DNA from: Emmonsiellopsis sp. PD_33
Lineage: Eukaryota > Ascomycota > Eurotiomycetes > Onygenales > Ajellomycetaceae
DNA: 50,552 nt
Assembly: GCA_032988165.1 (NCBI GenBank)
Contig: JANTQF010000254.1
Span: 1 to 50,552 of the forward strand
Reading direction: 5' to 3'
Part shown: positions 25,601-37,442 of the stretch, one piece after another
Position numbering within the stretch: the first letter of the stretch is position 1
Layout of the letters: each line of letters begins with the position of its first letter
Program-made: the position numbers and the translations under genes
The notes under the pieces: generated by a model
Seen by the model: only the letters and a program-made list of their open reading frames with translations
Told to the model about the DNA's origin: nothing
Databases searched by the model: none

Positions 25601-28600
25601 TCGATTTGAGCGTATGTCCAACTCAGCGTAAGTTAATTTCGATATAGTTGTTGCGCCTGTATAGGGATCGAAGCAGTCCAGAAACTCGATTGCGGGTCTT
25701 TCTGGATCTAAACGTGCAATCGCTTCAACTCCATCTGCTAGATTTGGGAGATCTGTTCGTTTCTCGTAGTCAAGGTTCTCAATGGACAAATTAGAGTTTG
25801 GTAAGTGGCGGTTGACATCCTGTAGAGATAACTCAGGGGTATTCATAAATATCAACGCCAACTGCTCCACCTGGCGAAGGAAAATATCAACTTGGCTGCC
25901 CGGCAGAATCGATTGCTGGAAATTGGCCTTCGCAAAGAGCTTGTCCCCTTGGATTTCCAGTTCAAGGGTCATGTTGAATTCTAAAAAGTCCCTGGACATG
26001 ACTTCTTGAATCAAACCAACCCTGTCTTTTCCTCCGTTGAGAGTTTCCTGCCAGACAAATAGGCTATCGAAGAGGTTTACCTCAGGCTTGATGCCCGATG
26101 TTCGCTTTATGTCAGAAAGTGGCAAGAATCCGTATTTGAGAGACTTTCTGTTCAAGTTGTGAAGAGCTCCAATCAGATCTCGAACAGTACGCAGCTGGTC
26201 AATATTAAGCCTCAGAGGAGTTGTCACCATGCAGGGCCCAATAATATCTTCTATACCAGCTATAGAAAGTGTGCGTCCAGAAGAGACGGTCCCGAAAACA
26301 ATATCTGGGTTGTCATTGTATGCACCGAGCAGATATCCGAATGCAGCCTGGAATATTGTTTGGCGACTAACTCGGAGACTTTGGGCCACGGCATCTAGTG
26401 TTTTCAAATCAATGTCCAGCTGCCGCTGTACAGTCTGAAGACCAGCAGGAACATCGGACCTCTCTTGGAAATTTGCCCAAGGGACGGGTTTAATACCTTC
26501 TAGTTCGTCTCGCCAGTGGTTGATAGCGCTTTCTCGGTCTTCTGTGTCGATACGGTTCAAATAGAAGTCTGTAAATAGCCGGTACTGGGGACGTTCCGTT
26601 ACAGGTTTTCCAGATAACAAATCTTCAATATCACTCAAGATATAGTCCCAGGACCACCCGTCATATAGCCCATGATGTATATAAGCGAGCGCCCGGGTTT
26701 TGCCATCCGTTACCGTGAGATCGATATGAAAAGGGCGAAGTAAACCACTTTGGCTGTTAGGGAAACCATCATAGATAAGTTCAGGCACTTCTTGAAACTG
26801 GTCTTCTAAAAGGCTACCCCAAATGACTTGCACATGAGAGTGACTAGGAGAATCTGTCGAAATAAACCCAGACCGAAGTAGCTCATTCCGTAGCGAGAGC
26901 TCGAAAAATGCACGCTTAACGTCCGATATCCCGAAGTTTTCATGGAACTGTAATTCGATCCAATTGAAATATGCCTTTGGATCTCGAATGGATTCCGAAA
27001 GCATTGCGATTTGCACAGGGCTGCAAGGAACAATCTCCACAGGAGAGTGGCCCTTGGATTTAAGGTCGTCAAGCACAGAATTAACAAGAGACTTCCAGGT
27101 ACTAGATTCGATTTGGTTCGAGGCTTCTGGTAGTGCATTGCTGGCTTTTCGAGAAAGTGCCGCTATTGCTCGGATCGAGTCTGCCTCTAAGATTCCCAGG
27201 ACATCAACGTTAATTCCGGCATTGCGCAATGCAGAAGACAACTTAATTGCCCTTAGCGAGTCGAGACCAGCAGCAGCTAAGCTAGCTGAGCTACCAACAG
27301 GTAGGGATAAAGTGCTTTCAACGCATGCGGCTATTTTCTGGTGCACTTGGTCTCCAAAACTTGCAGCATGTTTGTGCCGAGTGTGTTTCCGTTCAACATA
27401 ACCATTTTCCAGGGCTTTCTTATCTATTTTCCCCGACGGAAGCCGAGGGAAGTCGTCGAGGATCTGGATATCTCCGGGAAGCATAAATTTGGGAAGCCAC
27501 TTCTTGCACAGCCGGTGCAAGTCTTCCATACCCGTAAAAATTTGATCGACAGACACAAAAGCCACTAAAATACCATCCAGTACACTGATAACCACGCTCC
27601 GAATCCCCGGCATTCTATATATAACATGTTCGATTTCGCTAAGCTCAACACGTTGTCCCCTGAGCTTTTCTTGTCCAGTAGATATCCTCCCTAGACACTC
27701 TAATTCGCCATTTGGGTGCAGCCGGGCTTTGTCACCGGTGCGGTAGATCCTCCCGTAGAGTTCCGTATCAACAAAGGCTTTCTTGGTCTCCTCGTCACGA
27801 TTGACATAGTACTCTGCAAGCTGGGGTCCACCAACGGCGAGTTCGCCAACTTGACCCATTGGAAGGATCTCAGGTTCACTTCCCGCAATCGTATCTGTTG
27901 AGATAATAAATGTTGATACCGTCTCGAGTGGAATGCCAATATTTCCAACGCGGGAGTTAGCTGCAATCTCTGGAGCGAGAGTGCAATGTATGGCAGCCTC
28001 GGTAGGACCATACATTGCGTAAAGCATGCCGTCAGCGTCTGGTGTCTTCCCAAACTCGTCGATCACATGTCTTGTCAACATCTCGCCAATCGTCAGGAGA
28101 AGTTTTAGGCATGGGGCGGCAGTTCTTCGGCGAAGTAATTCTCCCGCGACGGTGGGGGTGAGTTCTGCTGCATCCACGTCTAATTCTGTTATGGTTTGTG
28201 CAAGATTGGATAACATCAGATTGCGATCGCATCCAACCAGGGTTGCGCCCCGGAATAGTGGAAAGAAAATCTCAAAAATCGACACGTCAAAGGTTGGAGA
28301 GGCGAATTGGAGAAATCTCTTGAATTGAGGGATCCATCTATCATGGGCAAGTAACGATTGGGTAGCTGCCCTATGCGTAATGGCAACACCCTTTGGCAGA
28401 CCGGTAGAACCTGATGTATATTGTAGATACGCGACATCCTCCGCGAGCGCCTGGCAAGGTTGAAATGTTTCATCTTCGCTAGCGTTGACATCAATATCTT
28501 CTATGATAAGGGTATGGATAGGTCGATCTATATGTTTAAGCCCCTCGGCCAAACCTCGTGTAGTAACAATAACAGTTGCATCCACGTCATTGGCAATGAA

Positions 28601-29489
28601 GTTAACACGTTCTGGAGGAGCATCGAGATTAAGAGGGCACACGGCAGCGCCCGCTTTCAAAATCCCTAACCAAGCGACATAAAGATCAATAGACTGGGGC
28701 AATAGCACCGGAATGACTGGATTTCGCTTCCGCGGCGCCGCGGGAAGAGAGTCCAGAACATTGAGCAGACGCAACGCCAACGCCGCGGAGCGGATATGAA
28801 GTGCTTCGAATGTCACTTTACTCCTGCTCCCATCATTTTCGAGAAATTCTATGGCTAGATCTGTTTCGTGGCCGGCGAATCGGACAAGCTCATGAAGTAG
28901 GTGCGGTCCTGGTAAAATCTTTGGCGTTGGATTTAGGATGGAAAGCCTAGGTTGGTCGTTAATACTTGGGCGGTCATCTTTTCTCGATGCAAGTCGTTTG
29001 TAGATAATATCAACGAATTGTCGTCGAATCTGGCTCAGATATGTGATGCTAGTACATGCTGTCGATATTATATGCCCGTTGCATTGGTCCGAATTATACC
29101 TGACTGCGAGGCTGCAACCCGCTGGAAGGGAACTTGGCTACCGCAAATATTAGCAGATGGCATCTTGCAAAATGGGCAAATATAATCCTTACATCAGCAG
29201 TAAATATGCCTGTGTATGTCCCCTGTCCCTGTACAGACTCGTCGAGCTGAACAGCTTTTGAGTCTCCTGTGTCGAGGTTTACATTGATGGGTTGCCCATT
29301 AAGGCAAAAGATGGGGTTCTCCTGGCCGGTAATAGATTTAAGAAGAAAAGCCCATGAAATAACCAAGGTTTCCACTGGTAATTGACAGTCTTCGACACTC
29401 CACGCGGTAGTTATGTAGCTGGGTACTTTGTCTTGGCCATATTCAAGGTCTGGGAAGCTGGTGTATCTCTCCCCGGTGATACCATCCAT
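13688..29489 (-). CDS. sidC: Ferrichrome-type siderophore nonribosomal peptide synthetase (SidC-like)
   Basis: Nine exons: 29489-29193, 29137-25126, 25077-24829, 24770-24586, 24537-22135, 22082-20853, 20801-18776, 18710-13936, 13843-13688; all GT-AG, all phases agree, 5,110 residues. Order with approximate residues: A1 180-670, T1 724, C1 (HHGLYDG, 922), A2 1240-1720, T2 1788, C2 (HHALHDG, 1998), T3 2352, C3 (LHSLYDA, 2568), A3 2870-3376, T4 3439, C4 (FHGLYDG, 3654), T5 4001, C5 (PHAMYDG, 4216), T6 4557, C6 (HHALYDA, 4759). Each T has GLDS or GMDS; the A domains keep the YTSG/FTSG P-loop and the C-terminal Lys. There is no thioesterase; a terminal C domain usually cyclises the product. By hand alignment the A3 specificity residues read DVLDIGGIGK, in line with acetyl-hydroxyornithine. 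Family enzymes make ferricrocin or ferrichrome, hexapeptide iron carriers. The ATG at 29489 was chosen because the longer frame opens on TTG. Confidence 0.9.
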
Positions 29490-30374
29490 GGCGAGTTTGA
29501 GCAGAGTTGAGCAAAGTTGTACGTTGATTCCATGAGAATAGAAAACACTCAAAGGGAGGCGGGGTAGTGGGACAATTTTCTGAAGAAGAATGAGCCCACC
29601 CGAATTATCTCATAGCCTGGAAATCCTTGGCTAACTCCGCCGCGTGGGGTTTCTTCAGAGTTTGGGACGCGAGATCTAGGGCAACGTGCAAAGCCTGGGG
29701 CCGGGCCCTGGGCGCCATTATGATCGAGAAGACCCTGTCCAGGGTTACAAGCGCCGAAAACCCTTGAAGCAGTTTGTGCTGTCACAGAACGGGGATATCC
29801 CGTGTTCCACCCGGGTTCACTGCGGACTGGCACCGGCAAGGTAGAGCCCTCACGTGCAGGCTGCATGGGGAAGACTGTAACAAGGAGGGTCATTTTGAGT
29901 TTCGTGGGATGTCCAGTGCCCAATGCAAACGGGATTTCTTTTTCGATAGTTCCCGTTATTGACGTTCTCTCACGGCATGTTGCAGTCGACGTCACGCGGC
30001 GTCGAGAGATTCAAGGCGACATCGGCCTTGGCGCGAGGACGGGACGGATCTAATCTTATCTCCCGGCTGATCCGAACCATCCCACCAATAATAGGCCATG
30101 GTGGATGGTTGAAGCCGTTCGAATCGAATTCGCGGGCGTCTGTTCAATAAGCTAGGAATATACATTCTCCTTGCACCTTCCCTGTTCCTACGGCATTGTA
30201 TTAGATACCCATCGCTTGGTCGAGTCTAGACAGATTATTAACAACTATCAATAACCGCGATTCGACAGTCAAAACACTGAATATAGAATATGCCACCTCA
30301 CGCAGTATCATTAAAGTAATAACCAAGATTAAGGTATTCTCGAAAAAAAAGGGTATACAACCGTGACCTGAAAC
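29490..30374. promoter_or_regulatory. Upstream region of the siderophore synthetase
   Basis: About 885 bp between the synthetase ATG and the stop of the palmitoyltransferase gene, both on the minus strand. It holds GATA-type sites on the minus strand at 29605-29613 (ATGAGATAA) and 30056-30061 (AGATAA). The 148-codon frame at 29549-29995 is out of frame with the synthetase and resembles nothing. The half nearer 30374 is AT-rich and probably contains the neighbour's 3' end. Confidence 0.45.
29605..29613 (-). promoter_or_regulatory. Candidate GATA-factor (SreA/Sre1-type) site
   Basis: The minus strand reads ATGAGATAA, about 116 bp upstream of the chosen synthetase ATG. It differs at one position from ATCWGATAA, the extended site reported for fungal iron-responsive GATA repressors, which silence siderophore genes when iron is plentiful. 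A 9-base near-match is weak evidence alone; the position and the iron-related gene make it plausible. Confidence 0.35.
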
Positions 30375-32895
30375 CTATACAGCATCCTCAGCCGCAACGC
30401 TCCTGTACACCATACCCGAACCAGCCCTCCCTCCCGATCTCATCATTAACGGCATATCATAAAGTCGATTATAATTTACAACTTCCCCAGCCAACATCCC
30501 ACTTCCAGGATCCCGCCGACCGAAATATGGAGATCCATCACACCAGAAATCTTTGCAGTTGGCGATAATCCCGCGTGAGAATGGATTCTTAAACCGGCCA
30601 CCGCCATTCCCACGATCAAGGCCGTCTTGAGCCGTAGCAACAAAGGCGTCGAGACCAAGCAGCTTTTTCCATTGCGATAGACAACCTCCGTGGCGGTGGG
30701 GAGGCCGACGGGGGATTGCTGGGTTTGGGCCCTGGCCTGTGGCAGAAAGTCCCGCCATATCGACCGACGTGGTACCCGCGGTTACCGCGGAAGCGAAGGC
30801 TTGCGAGGCGGAGGTTGAATAATCCAGTGTGTGACCTCTCATATTCTCATATGTCGTCTGGTTGCGAGATATCTGAACGAGTTGGACGACACAGAGCATG
30901 CTGACCCAGATCAGCTGCAAGCTGATCCATAACGTGAGAACAATGGTAAAGGTATCCCGGCTAACGATACTGCAAAGCGTTGACGAAATGACGTTGCATT
31001 CGGCGTCCTGCGGGGCTGGAATGGAATCGATGTCTAATATTTTGGTTAGTATGTTTCCTCGATATTTTGTTCGATGTTAATTGCTATTTGGAGACTTACG
31101 AGCCATTACTAGTTGAATAAAGAAAATGATGCCAATCTCCATGCTGAAGATGTATAAAATGAAATGTCGGAGATTGTTTGCACCGACGCAATTGTCAATC
31201 CAGGGGCAATGACTATGCCCAGTCAGTTCAATACTCTATTGGAAAACAAATGTTGGGACTTACTGATCATGTTTTGAAACACAACGCTTACACCGCCTGC
31301 AGTGTTTGCTGCGTAACGGCTTTCTAATCATGCAATAAACACAAAAGTTATCTTCGTCAAACTTCCAGAGGTTGAAAAGTTCGGTTATCGTGTCCCGTTG
31401 TTGGTTTCTGCTTCCTAATTTGGGAATGTATCCCGGATCCTCGACCATAGAAATAGAGTAGAAATATGTCGTGGCGCCGAAAAATAAGGCGAAGAAGAAG
31501 TTTAAGAATGGATGTGAGGAGTAGGTGCCTATATTCAAACGTTTAGCAATCATATCACGCTGCTGGAGAGGATACGTTTGGTCTTACTAGGAAGCACTTT
31601 CAGTAGCCAACGAACTGCCACCCAAAATAGGGACCCTGCAAAAACACCTGCCAAGAATGGCTGCACAACCTATGTTAGCATCCAACTATACACTGTCCGA
31701 AGAATGTACATACCGTTCTTTGCAACACCCTATATTCCGGTGGACCAAGGTTGGCAACCTTCTGCGCGGCCCATTGCATGCCAAAGACGATTGCAAGCGT
31801 GAGCGGAACAGCAAAATAAATAGGGAAATTACTCAGTGTAAAAATAGCGACGAGGATGATGAAGAATGGCCAGATGAAGAAGAACTTGGACGTGAACTGC
31901 CTCGTCCGCACGGCTGTCGACAATCCAAATGGAAGAGCTCGAAGGTTTCCCTCTCTATTGTAACCGCACTCGTTCAGGGCACGATACCAGACGTGGGTTG
32001 TCTTCATCTCTTCCGCCACTAACGCCGGCGTCTTGCCCTCTCGTGTCTTTGCAAATCGATCCGAGCCATATTCGATAATTTTCTGTACGCAAGCCGGCGA
32101 CCCCTTGACTAATGCCCAATGTAATGGTGTCAATCCTCCTTCATCCATGGCGTTTACATTGGCCCCCCATCGTAGAAACAGGTCAACACATGAAGGAAAG
32201 CCCTTGTATGCAGCCCACATCAACCCAGTGTGGCCTTGAGGGTCCGGGACATCCACGGGGATTTCTTGGTGTAGGAGGAGGACGAGGAGAAACGCATTCC
32301 CATCGATGGTTGCGAGATGTAGCAGATTATATCCTTGAATATCGACCAACAGAGGGTCTGCTCCGTACTGAAGCAGGAGGTGGACGATATAGTAGTGGCA
32401 ACGCTGGGCAGCCCACATAGCCGCTGTAGCCACCGACTCACCCCCTTTGGCGTTCACGTCGGCGCCGGACTCGAGGAGAAATTTGCAAAGGCCATACTGG
32501 TTGTTTATTGCCGCCCACTACATAGCAAAAAGGAAGGTCAACAATTAGCCAGAGCGAAATTACACAGCGTCGCAAACGGAAGATGGGGGGGCACTCACAT
32601 GCAGCGGAGTAATGCCCTCTTCGTCTTGGTATTTTGGATCAAACTTCCCGCTCTCGAACAGCTTCTGTATCGCCCCGATCTCTCCCAGCCTAGCCAGTTG
32701 CATAATATCCTCCTCGATGGGGAGAGACGGTTTCGCGCTGCCATCTTCAGCCCTGATGTCCTTCATTTCGACTGCATCTTCCCGCGTCGAAAGCTTAGGC
32801 GGAGCCGCTGAGGACTTTCCCGTCGCCAGGGAGGTTGAGCTAGAATTTCTGCCTGTCGAACTCGGGGCATTCTGAGAGGTTGATGACGAGGACAT
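30375..32895 (-). CDS. AKR1: Ankyrin-repeat DHHC palmitoyltransferase (Akr1 type)
   Basis: Six exons: 32895-32599, 32517-31714, 31660-31588, 31528-31264, 31212-31100, 31033-30375; all GT-AG and phase-consistent, 736 residues. A Ser-rich N-terminus of about 60 residues is followed by ankyrin repeats to about 280 (GITPLHWAAI, GHTGLMWAAY, GLTPLHWALV). Hydrophobic segments follow: FIILVAIFTLS, the pair encoded by exons 2-3, and FLNFFFALFFG. The zinc-binding Cys-rich domain has CRRCKRCVSKHD in exon 4. The catalytic DHHC is formed across the exon 4/5 junction, reading KHDHHCPW at about 480. The TTYE motif lies near 575, and the C-terminal cytosolic tail is Gly/Arg-rich. Akr1 enzymes S-acylate casein kinases and other proteins at the Golgi. 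Because the DHHC codons are split, an unspliced reading would lose the active site. The ankyrin plus DHHC order and length match Akr1/HIP14 well. Confidence 0.92.
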
Positions 32896-33763
32896 GGCTC
32901 ATGTCCCAGGGGGGGGGAAATATTGCGGAGGGAATGCGCCGAGTTGTCGCGAGCGCGGGAGGGATGGGCTCTGTGTGAATTTTGTTTTTCAGTTCGAAAA
33001 GTCGGTCATGTCGCCGTTCAGGAAATCAGATGGGCTGGGCATTAGCTGGTTTCTATGCTGCTGCCTCGATGTCGGGTTGGATGGAGTCGGGAGCTGGGCG
33101 TTTGGAGGCTGGGAAGACTCGATTCGTATTGCCTGCATCTACACGCCCCAATAAGGTTTAGGCCTCGGCCGGGCATAACTATCCATGCCGAAGAATAGGG
33201 GGTGGGAAGAGCCGCATGGAATGCGAGAGACAAGTTTTATTTTAATTCTTTACTAACTCCACTGGAGTCCAGACTTCTTTACGGGTTCTTCGAATAAAAT
33301 ACCCTGTAGCCCAAATCCTTTTCTTCACAAAAAAGTGCTCCCCAGCTAAAAGAACTCGGCGGCTTTTTTAGTGACTCCGCCCTACTCCGTAGACATGGAT
33401 CAACCGGGCTGAGCCTCCAAATATCAACCTCCAAGTCAAGGTTTTTTTTTGTCTTGTCCGCTGGGTGACCAAAAGAGATTATCCCTAAATTTTGTATGTG
33501 TATTAACTTGGGGTTATTCTAATATTAATCGCCATGTCTCGATATTCGAGAGATTTCAAAAATGTAACAGCATAAAGGTAGGTACAAATCTGGGGTCTAC
33601 CACCAGCCGATAAAATAGAGAACCAAACTCCAGAAAAAGCGACCGTTGTACCTGCTGGTGTGCGAAGCTTGAAACTATGGCCGCTGGTTGTTTATCCTTG
33701 TTGTCATCGGTATATCACCACCTGCTTCCGAATAGAAAGGTCCACGTTAGATAGTATGAGAGA
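32896..33763. other. Spacer upstream of the Akr1 gene
   Basis: About 870 bp between the Akr1 start and the cyclin stop, both on the minus strand. Short frames only, on both strands, without family resemblance. A G9 run lies at about 32911. It should contain the Akr1 promoter and cyclin 3' untranslated region. I see no RNA gene. Confidence 0.5.
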
Positions 33764-34537
33764 CTAGGCGCCTTTTTGGAAAGATTCGACTTCGGAGAAC
33801 AACATCTCCTCGTCAACTCTCAATTCGAAATCCATCAAAAAGCTAAAGTTAATTTCCAGCTTTGTCAGCTCTCGCTCCGTCACGCCCCCGACTCTGGCGA
33901 AGCGAGAATGTCGATAACAGAGGTCCTCCATCATTTTCATCGCTACCCGTAACCCACCAAGCACGAGCCGATGCATGTTGCGTGGCGTCACGTAAATAAT
34001 CTTCTCCCTAACAGCTATTCGAGTAATGTAATAGCTTGTAGCGAGGTAAACCGCCGTAGACATGGGGCAATATCGATGAAGCCGGAGGAGATAGGTTTCC
34101 AGCGAGATGAGACTAGGCTTCTTGGAGTAAAAACACTTCATCAACGTCGTTGGGGAAATAAGTCTATCTCCTTTCTCGGTTTCCGCATGGGCATTTCGTT
34201 CGGACACGGTCCCTGCCGATAAGACAGACTTTTCGTCCGCCGGGTTCTCTAACGCACTTCTGCCTCCAAAGGGGATCGTCGTGGAAGGCACATCTCCAGT
34301 GATCTCGGCGAGCTTATCCACACGCATGCAAAGTATCCCCAATGCTGCCTCTGGGGTAAGACTAAACACTTCCTCGTGGTGCGAAGGTCCAGCACCCTGG
34401 GTGGAATTGCATGTGGCGCTCAGAGGGATTGGTCCCTGAGAAACAGAATGTCGTCGTATGGGCAAGTCCAGAACAGCTCTCGTGTGACCCTCCGATTCCT
34501 GGCCTTGCATCTTTGCAGTAAAATTTTCCTGGTCCAT
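33764..34537 (-). CDS. Pho80-like cyclin (PCL family)
   Basis: A single 257-residue frame from ATG at 34537; the open frame extends eight codons further but starts on TTG there. The first ~130 residues are variable and polar. The cyclin box spans about 140-255 and contains CFYSKKPSLIS, YLLRLHRYCP, YITRIAV, VTPRNMHRLVLGGLRVAMKM and GGVTERELTKLEINF, ending in DFELRVDEE. These match Pho80/Pcl7-type cyclins, which partner the Pho85-type CDK in phosphate sensing and related pathways. The N-terminal extension before the cyclin box is longer than in minimal Pho80. Which Pho85 cyclin it represents cannot be decided from the sequence, so I give no symbol. An upstream noncoding or short coding exon remains possible. 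Confidence 0.85.
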   Translation of the reverse strand: MDQENFTAKMQGQESEGHTRAVLDLPIRRHSVSQGPIPLSATCNSTQGAGPSHHEEVFSLTPEAALGILCMRVDKLAEITGDVPSTTIPFGGRSALENPADEKSVLSAGTVSERNAHAETEKGDRLISPTTLMKCFYSKKPSLISLETYLLRLHRYCPMSTAVYLATSYYITRIAVREKIIYVTPRNMHRLVLGGLRVAMKMMEDLCYRHSRFARVGGVTERELTKLEINFSFLMDFELRVDEEMLFSEVESFQKGA

Positions 34538-35647
34538 TCGAGGGCTGGGTTGGGACTCCAAGGGCCCTATGTATAATGTGGCGGATCAGGACCCGTGCGC
34601 TGGCCGCGCCATATATTTGTGTTCATATATCAGGTGAAGTGCTTGGATCATCAAGGATTGCATTGTAGGGCCAGCTTGATGTCAGGGCTTTGGGTGGTAT
34701 CCAGGAAAGTGCACAACTGTAAGAAAATCCGCCGTGAATTATAGGGGTTTGTTTGGTTGTCCCGTATGAGGAAGAATCCGTCAAGAATGCTTTCCGCTGG
34801 TGATATCAGGTTGAAATGGAGGGGGTTAACGAGGGTGTTCCCCGCTGCAAAATGTGGCGAGGATTCTATAGGAAATCCAAGAGTGCTCTTGAACAAAAAT
34901 ACGGAATGACGAAAAGATGATAAAAAGCCAAATGTTTCTTATGCATGTAGCTCGGGTTTGGCCATTGGGCTCGAGGATTCGTTGACTCAATTTGAAGAAA
35001 CTTGGCCTGGTCGTTCTGACAGCGGGGACAGCAGTTTTTGTTAGAAGGGTGATATCACGGCAAAAACCGGCAGGGGCATTGCAGGTCGATGATAGGAAAC
35101 ATGCGCAGAGGGAAGGAAAGCTTTGGCATTAGTAGCAATAATAAGAATAATAATTTGTTTAACATCAAGTGTGCTTGACGCCGCCGATGGATGGGTTTGA
35201 ATTCTGTCACATGATTAACTAAGTTAAATATTTTTGTGGGTGGTTTCCGCCCCCTGATCCGCATCTCGGGCTCGCTTGACTGGGGAACGCCTGGGAGGTG
35301 GAGAATTGGAGCAACAATGAGCTGTTGAAGAAGAAACGTTAAAGACAGGCATTTGTATTTCAATTGAAACAATAGCATGCTAAAAATAATGAAGCCTAAA
35401 AGATTAAAAAGAATTCTGATATCTAAAAATTATATATAGATACTGGATACTACCAACATATTGAAGCTTCAAAAAGAAAGGAAACACATACAAACCGGGA
35501 TTGGTATAAAAAACGATTGTCTTGTACAATCCAACGCCAAATTAACGTCATGGAAATAATAAAGAGCTTCGGATTCCCGCTCAAAGAAAACATGAGGAGA
35601 CGGCATAAAGGCGAAGATAAATATTACCAGGCACTACACCACTACTT
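34538..35647. other. Spacer between cyclin and augmin-like gene
   Basis: About 1.1 kb, AT-rich from 35350 to 35600. The 107-codon minus-strand frame at 35055-35378 is hydrophobic and low-complexity and looks like chance. It probably holds the cyclin promoter and the 3' untranslated region of the next gene. Confidence 0.45.
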
Positions 35648-37442
35648 TCACCCCCATCTTTCCATGAACCTTTCCTGCGCCTTATCTCCTCCGTTTAAGA
35701 TATCGACATTAAGGCCATCAATCCCCTTTCGGAGCACACCGATAGTATCTTCCAAGGCGGCCAGTTTCTGCTCCTGGGCACGATCGCCCATTGAAGTTCC
35801 GAAATCCGAATCGGCATGAAGGGCGGAGAGAAGCAACTCAGAAGCCTGGTCAGCCGACCCCAAATACGCGGAGAGAGGCGACTCGGCAGTCGACTGGAGA
35901 TTTTGAAGCATTTCTAACATGCGTTGCTTCTTGTCGTCAAGGGAGGCGGATGCTGCTTCGGTCAAACCAGTCTCCAATAGGTCGGCGACTGAAACCCCGA
36001 GACGACGGAGGAGCTGTTCTAGGACCTTCGACTCGTGTACACCAGGGAGTGACATGCTCCGTTCGGGATTTCGTGGGGTGGAGGGTGCATATGATAGTCG
36101 TGATGCCCGTCTTTGTAGAGAAGCACTCTTTCGGTTTGTTGATTCAGGTTGTTTCAATTCTTGCTCGATTTTATATTTGGAAGATAAGTAGTTCAGTGCT
36201 GTCCGATGGGATTGGCGATTATTTAATCTCTCGGTTATCTTTTCCGTGGACAATGTCAATTGTATCAGAGTATCCAAAACCTGTGTCGATACTCAGCTTG
36301 ATATTCAGTCTTAGGCGAGGGGAATAGCAAGAAACACAATAAAATGCGCGGAGGGAGAATATATACGAACCTCCTCCAATTGGTGCTGAGAGGAAGAATG
36401 AGCTTCCGTACTGCGATTCTGTAAGGCACGTAATATCGGTACTTTAAACTGCTGCTGCGTTGTCATTTCCGAGAGAATTCCAATTTCCGAGTACAAGGAG
36501 CTGATCTCTTCATTGAGGCTGGCTAGTCCTGTCTCATCCACTTTCACGTCGGCGCCCGCTGACCCCGATCTGCTTTGTGTCGTTTCAAGATAGATTCGGT
36601 CGAGACGGGAATGGATTTCTTCAGCCAGATAACCCGCAAGCTTCGCAGTCAAATCAGTAGCTCGGGCACTAAGGTCCTTATCTTCGTCGTTTACTTGAAC
36701 ACTCGAGGCAATTTTCTCCATACTTTGGAGAGACCGGTCATCATCTTTTAGCTTCGCCGCCAATTGAGGAAGTAGTGTGTTGGACTCAGTCGACAGCAAC
36801 GTTTGCGCCGACCCGAGATTCCTCTCGAGGTCATGAGCAATGTCCTCAATCTAGAAGCAATGTCAGTTCATAAGCATAAAATAAGTAATTCAGATAAGGG
36901 AGGTTTCGGGGAAACAATACCGCAACATCAACCTGCTGTTTCTCCAGCGCATGCATTCTACCCAGCTGGCTCCAAGATTTCGCGCCCCGCTGACGAATCT
37001 GGCTGCTATTCCGAGTCTGGGATTTTAATTCCTTGCATTGCAGTCTGAGTTTCTCAGTCTGGTGCTCAATGGCTGCTGTCGACCCTTTGAGAGCCGCAAT
37101 TGCGTCGCGGATTTCATCCTCCACAAAGGGTCTCGTGGACGCTATTTCTTGCCCTTGAAGGATGCTTCTGAGTGCTCCGGATGCTTCGAGCTTTGCATAC
37201 CTAAATAAGCAAATATATTATTAGCCTAGAGCTTTTGGAAGGACTCGACCTAGAGAAAACCATAGCACGCACACTGTTGATTCTTCCTTCGATAGCAGGT
37301 TGCCAGGTCCCAGATGGTTCTCGATCCATTTACAGGTCTCGGGATCCGACACGGCGGCGGCAATGTCGTCTCTTTTGACAGGAATGTTACGCTCCCTAAA
37401 TGCAGTGGCCACTTTCTCCTGTAATGCGCGGCCGCTTTCCAT
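35648..37442 (-). CDS. Coiled-coil protein resembling augmin subunit HAUS3
   Basis: Four exons: 37442-37273, 37200-36921, 36850-36371, 36280-35648; donors GTGCGT, GTATTG and GTTCGT, acceptors all AG, phases agree, 520 residues. The protein is mostly charged helix with coiled-coil character, for example AALKGSTAAIEHQTEKLRLQ and LEDTIGVLRKGIDGL. The N-terminal pattern, a short helical start, then CKWIENHL, LLSKEES, YAKLEASG and a long coiled coil, resembles the opening of HAUS3, a subunit of the augmin complex that recruits gamma-tubulin to spindle microtubules. That match is from memory of pattern and is not certain. Alternatives are another structural coiled-coil protein of kinetochore or Golgi tether. 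A Ser/Arg-rich linker lies around SLQRRASRLSY in exon 4. The gene model is firmer than the name. Confidence 0.75.

Noticed and set aside
29193..29552. Synthetase start at 29552
   Set aside because: The codon there is TTG, not ATG. The first in-frame ATG is at 29489, so I start the protein there.
24519..29552. Reading the synthetase as several separate genes (breaks near 28816, 25088, 24519, 22073, 20729, 18732)
   Set aside because: Every break coincides with a 48-65 nt GT-AG intron, with matching phase and domain continuity, or with a false internal start. One gene explains all.
29549..29995. 148-codon minus-strand frame just upstream of the synthetase
   Set aside because: It is in a different phase from the synthetase, has Arg/Pro/Gly-rich low-information content and no family motif. 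It is probably leader or chance.
30110..30135. tRNA-like B-box (GTTCGAATC)
   Set aside because: No A-box or acceptor stem can be paired around it.
34538..34561. Cyclin start at 34561
   Set aside because: The codon is TTG and no ATG lies just upstream in frame; ATG at 34537 is used.
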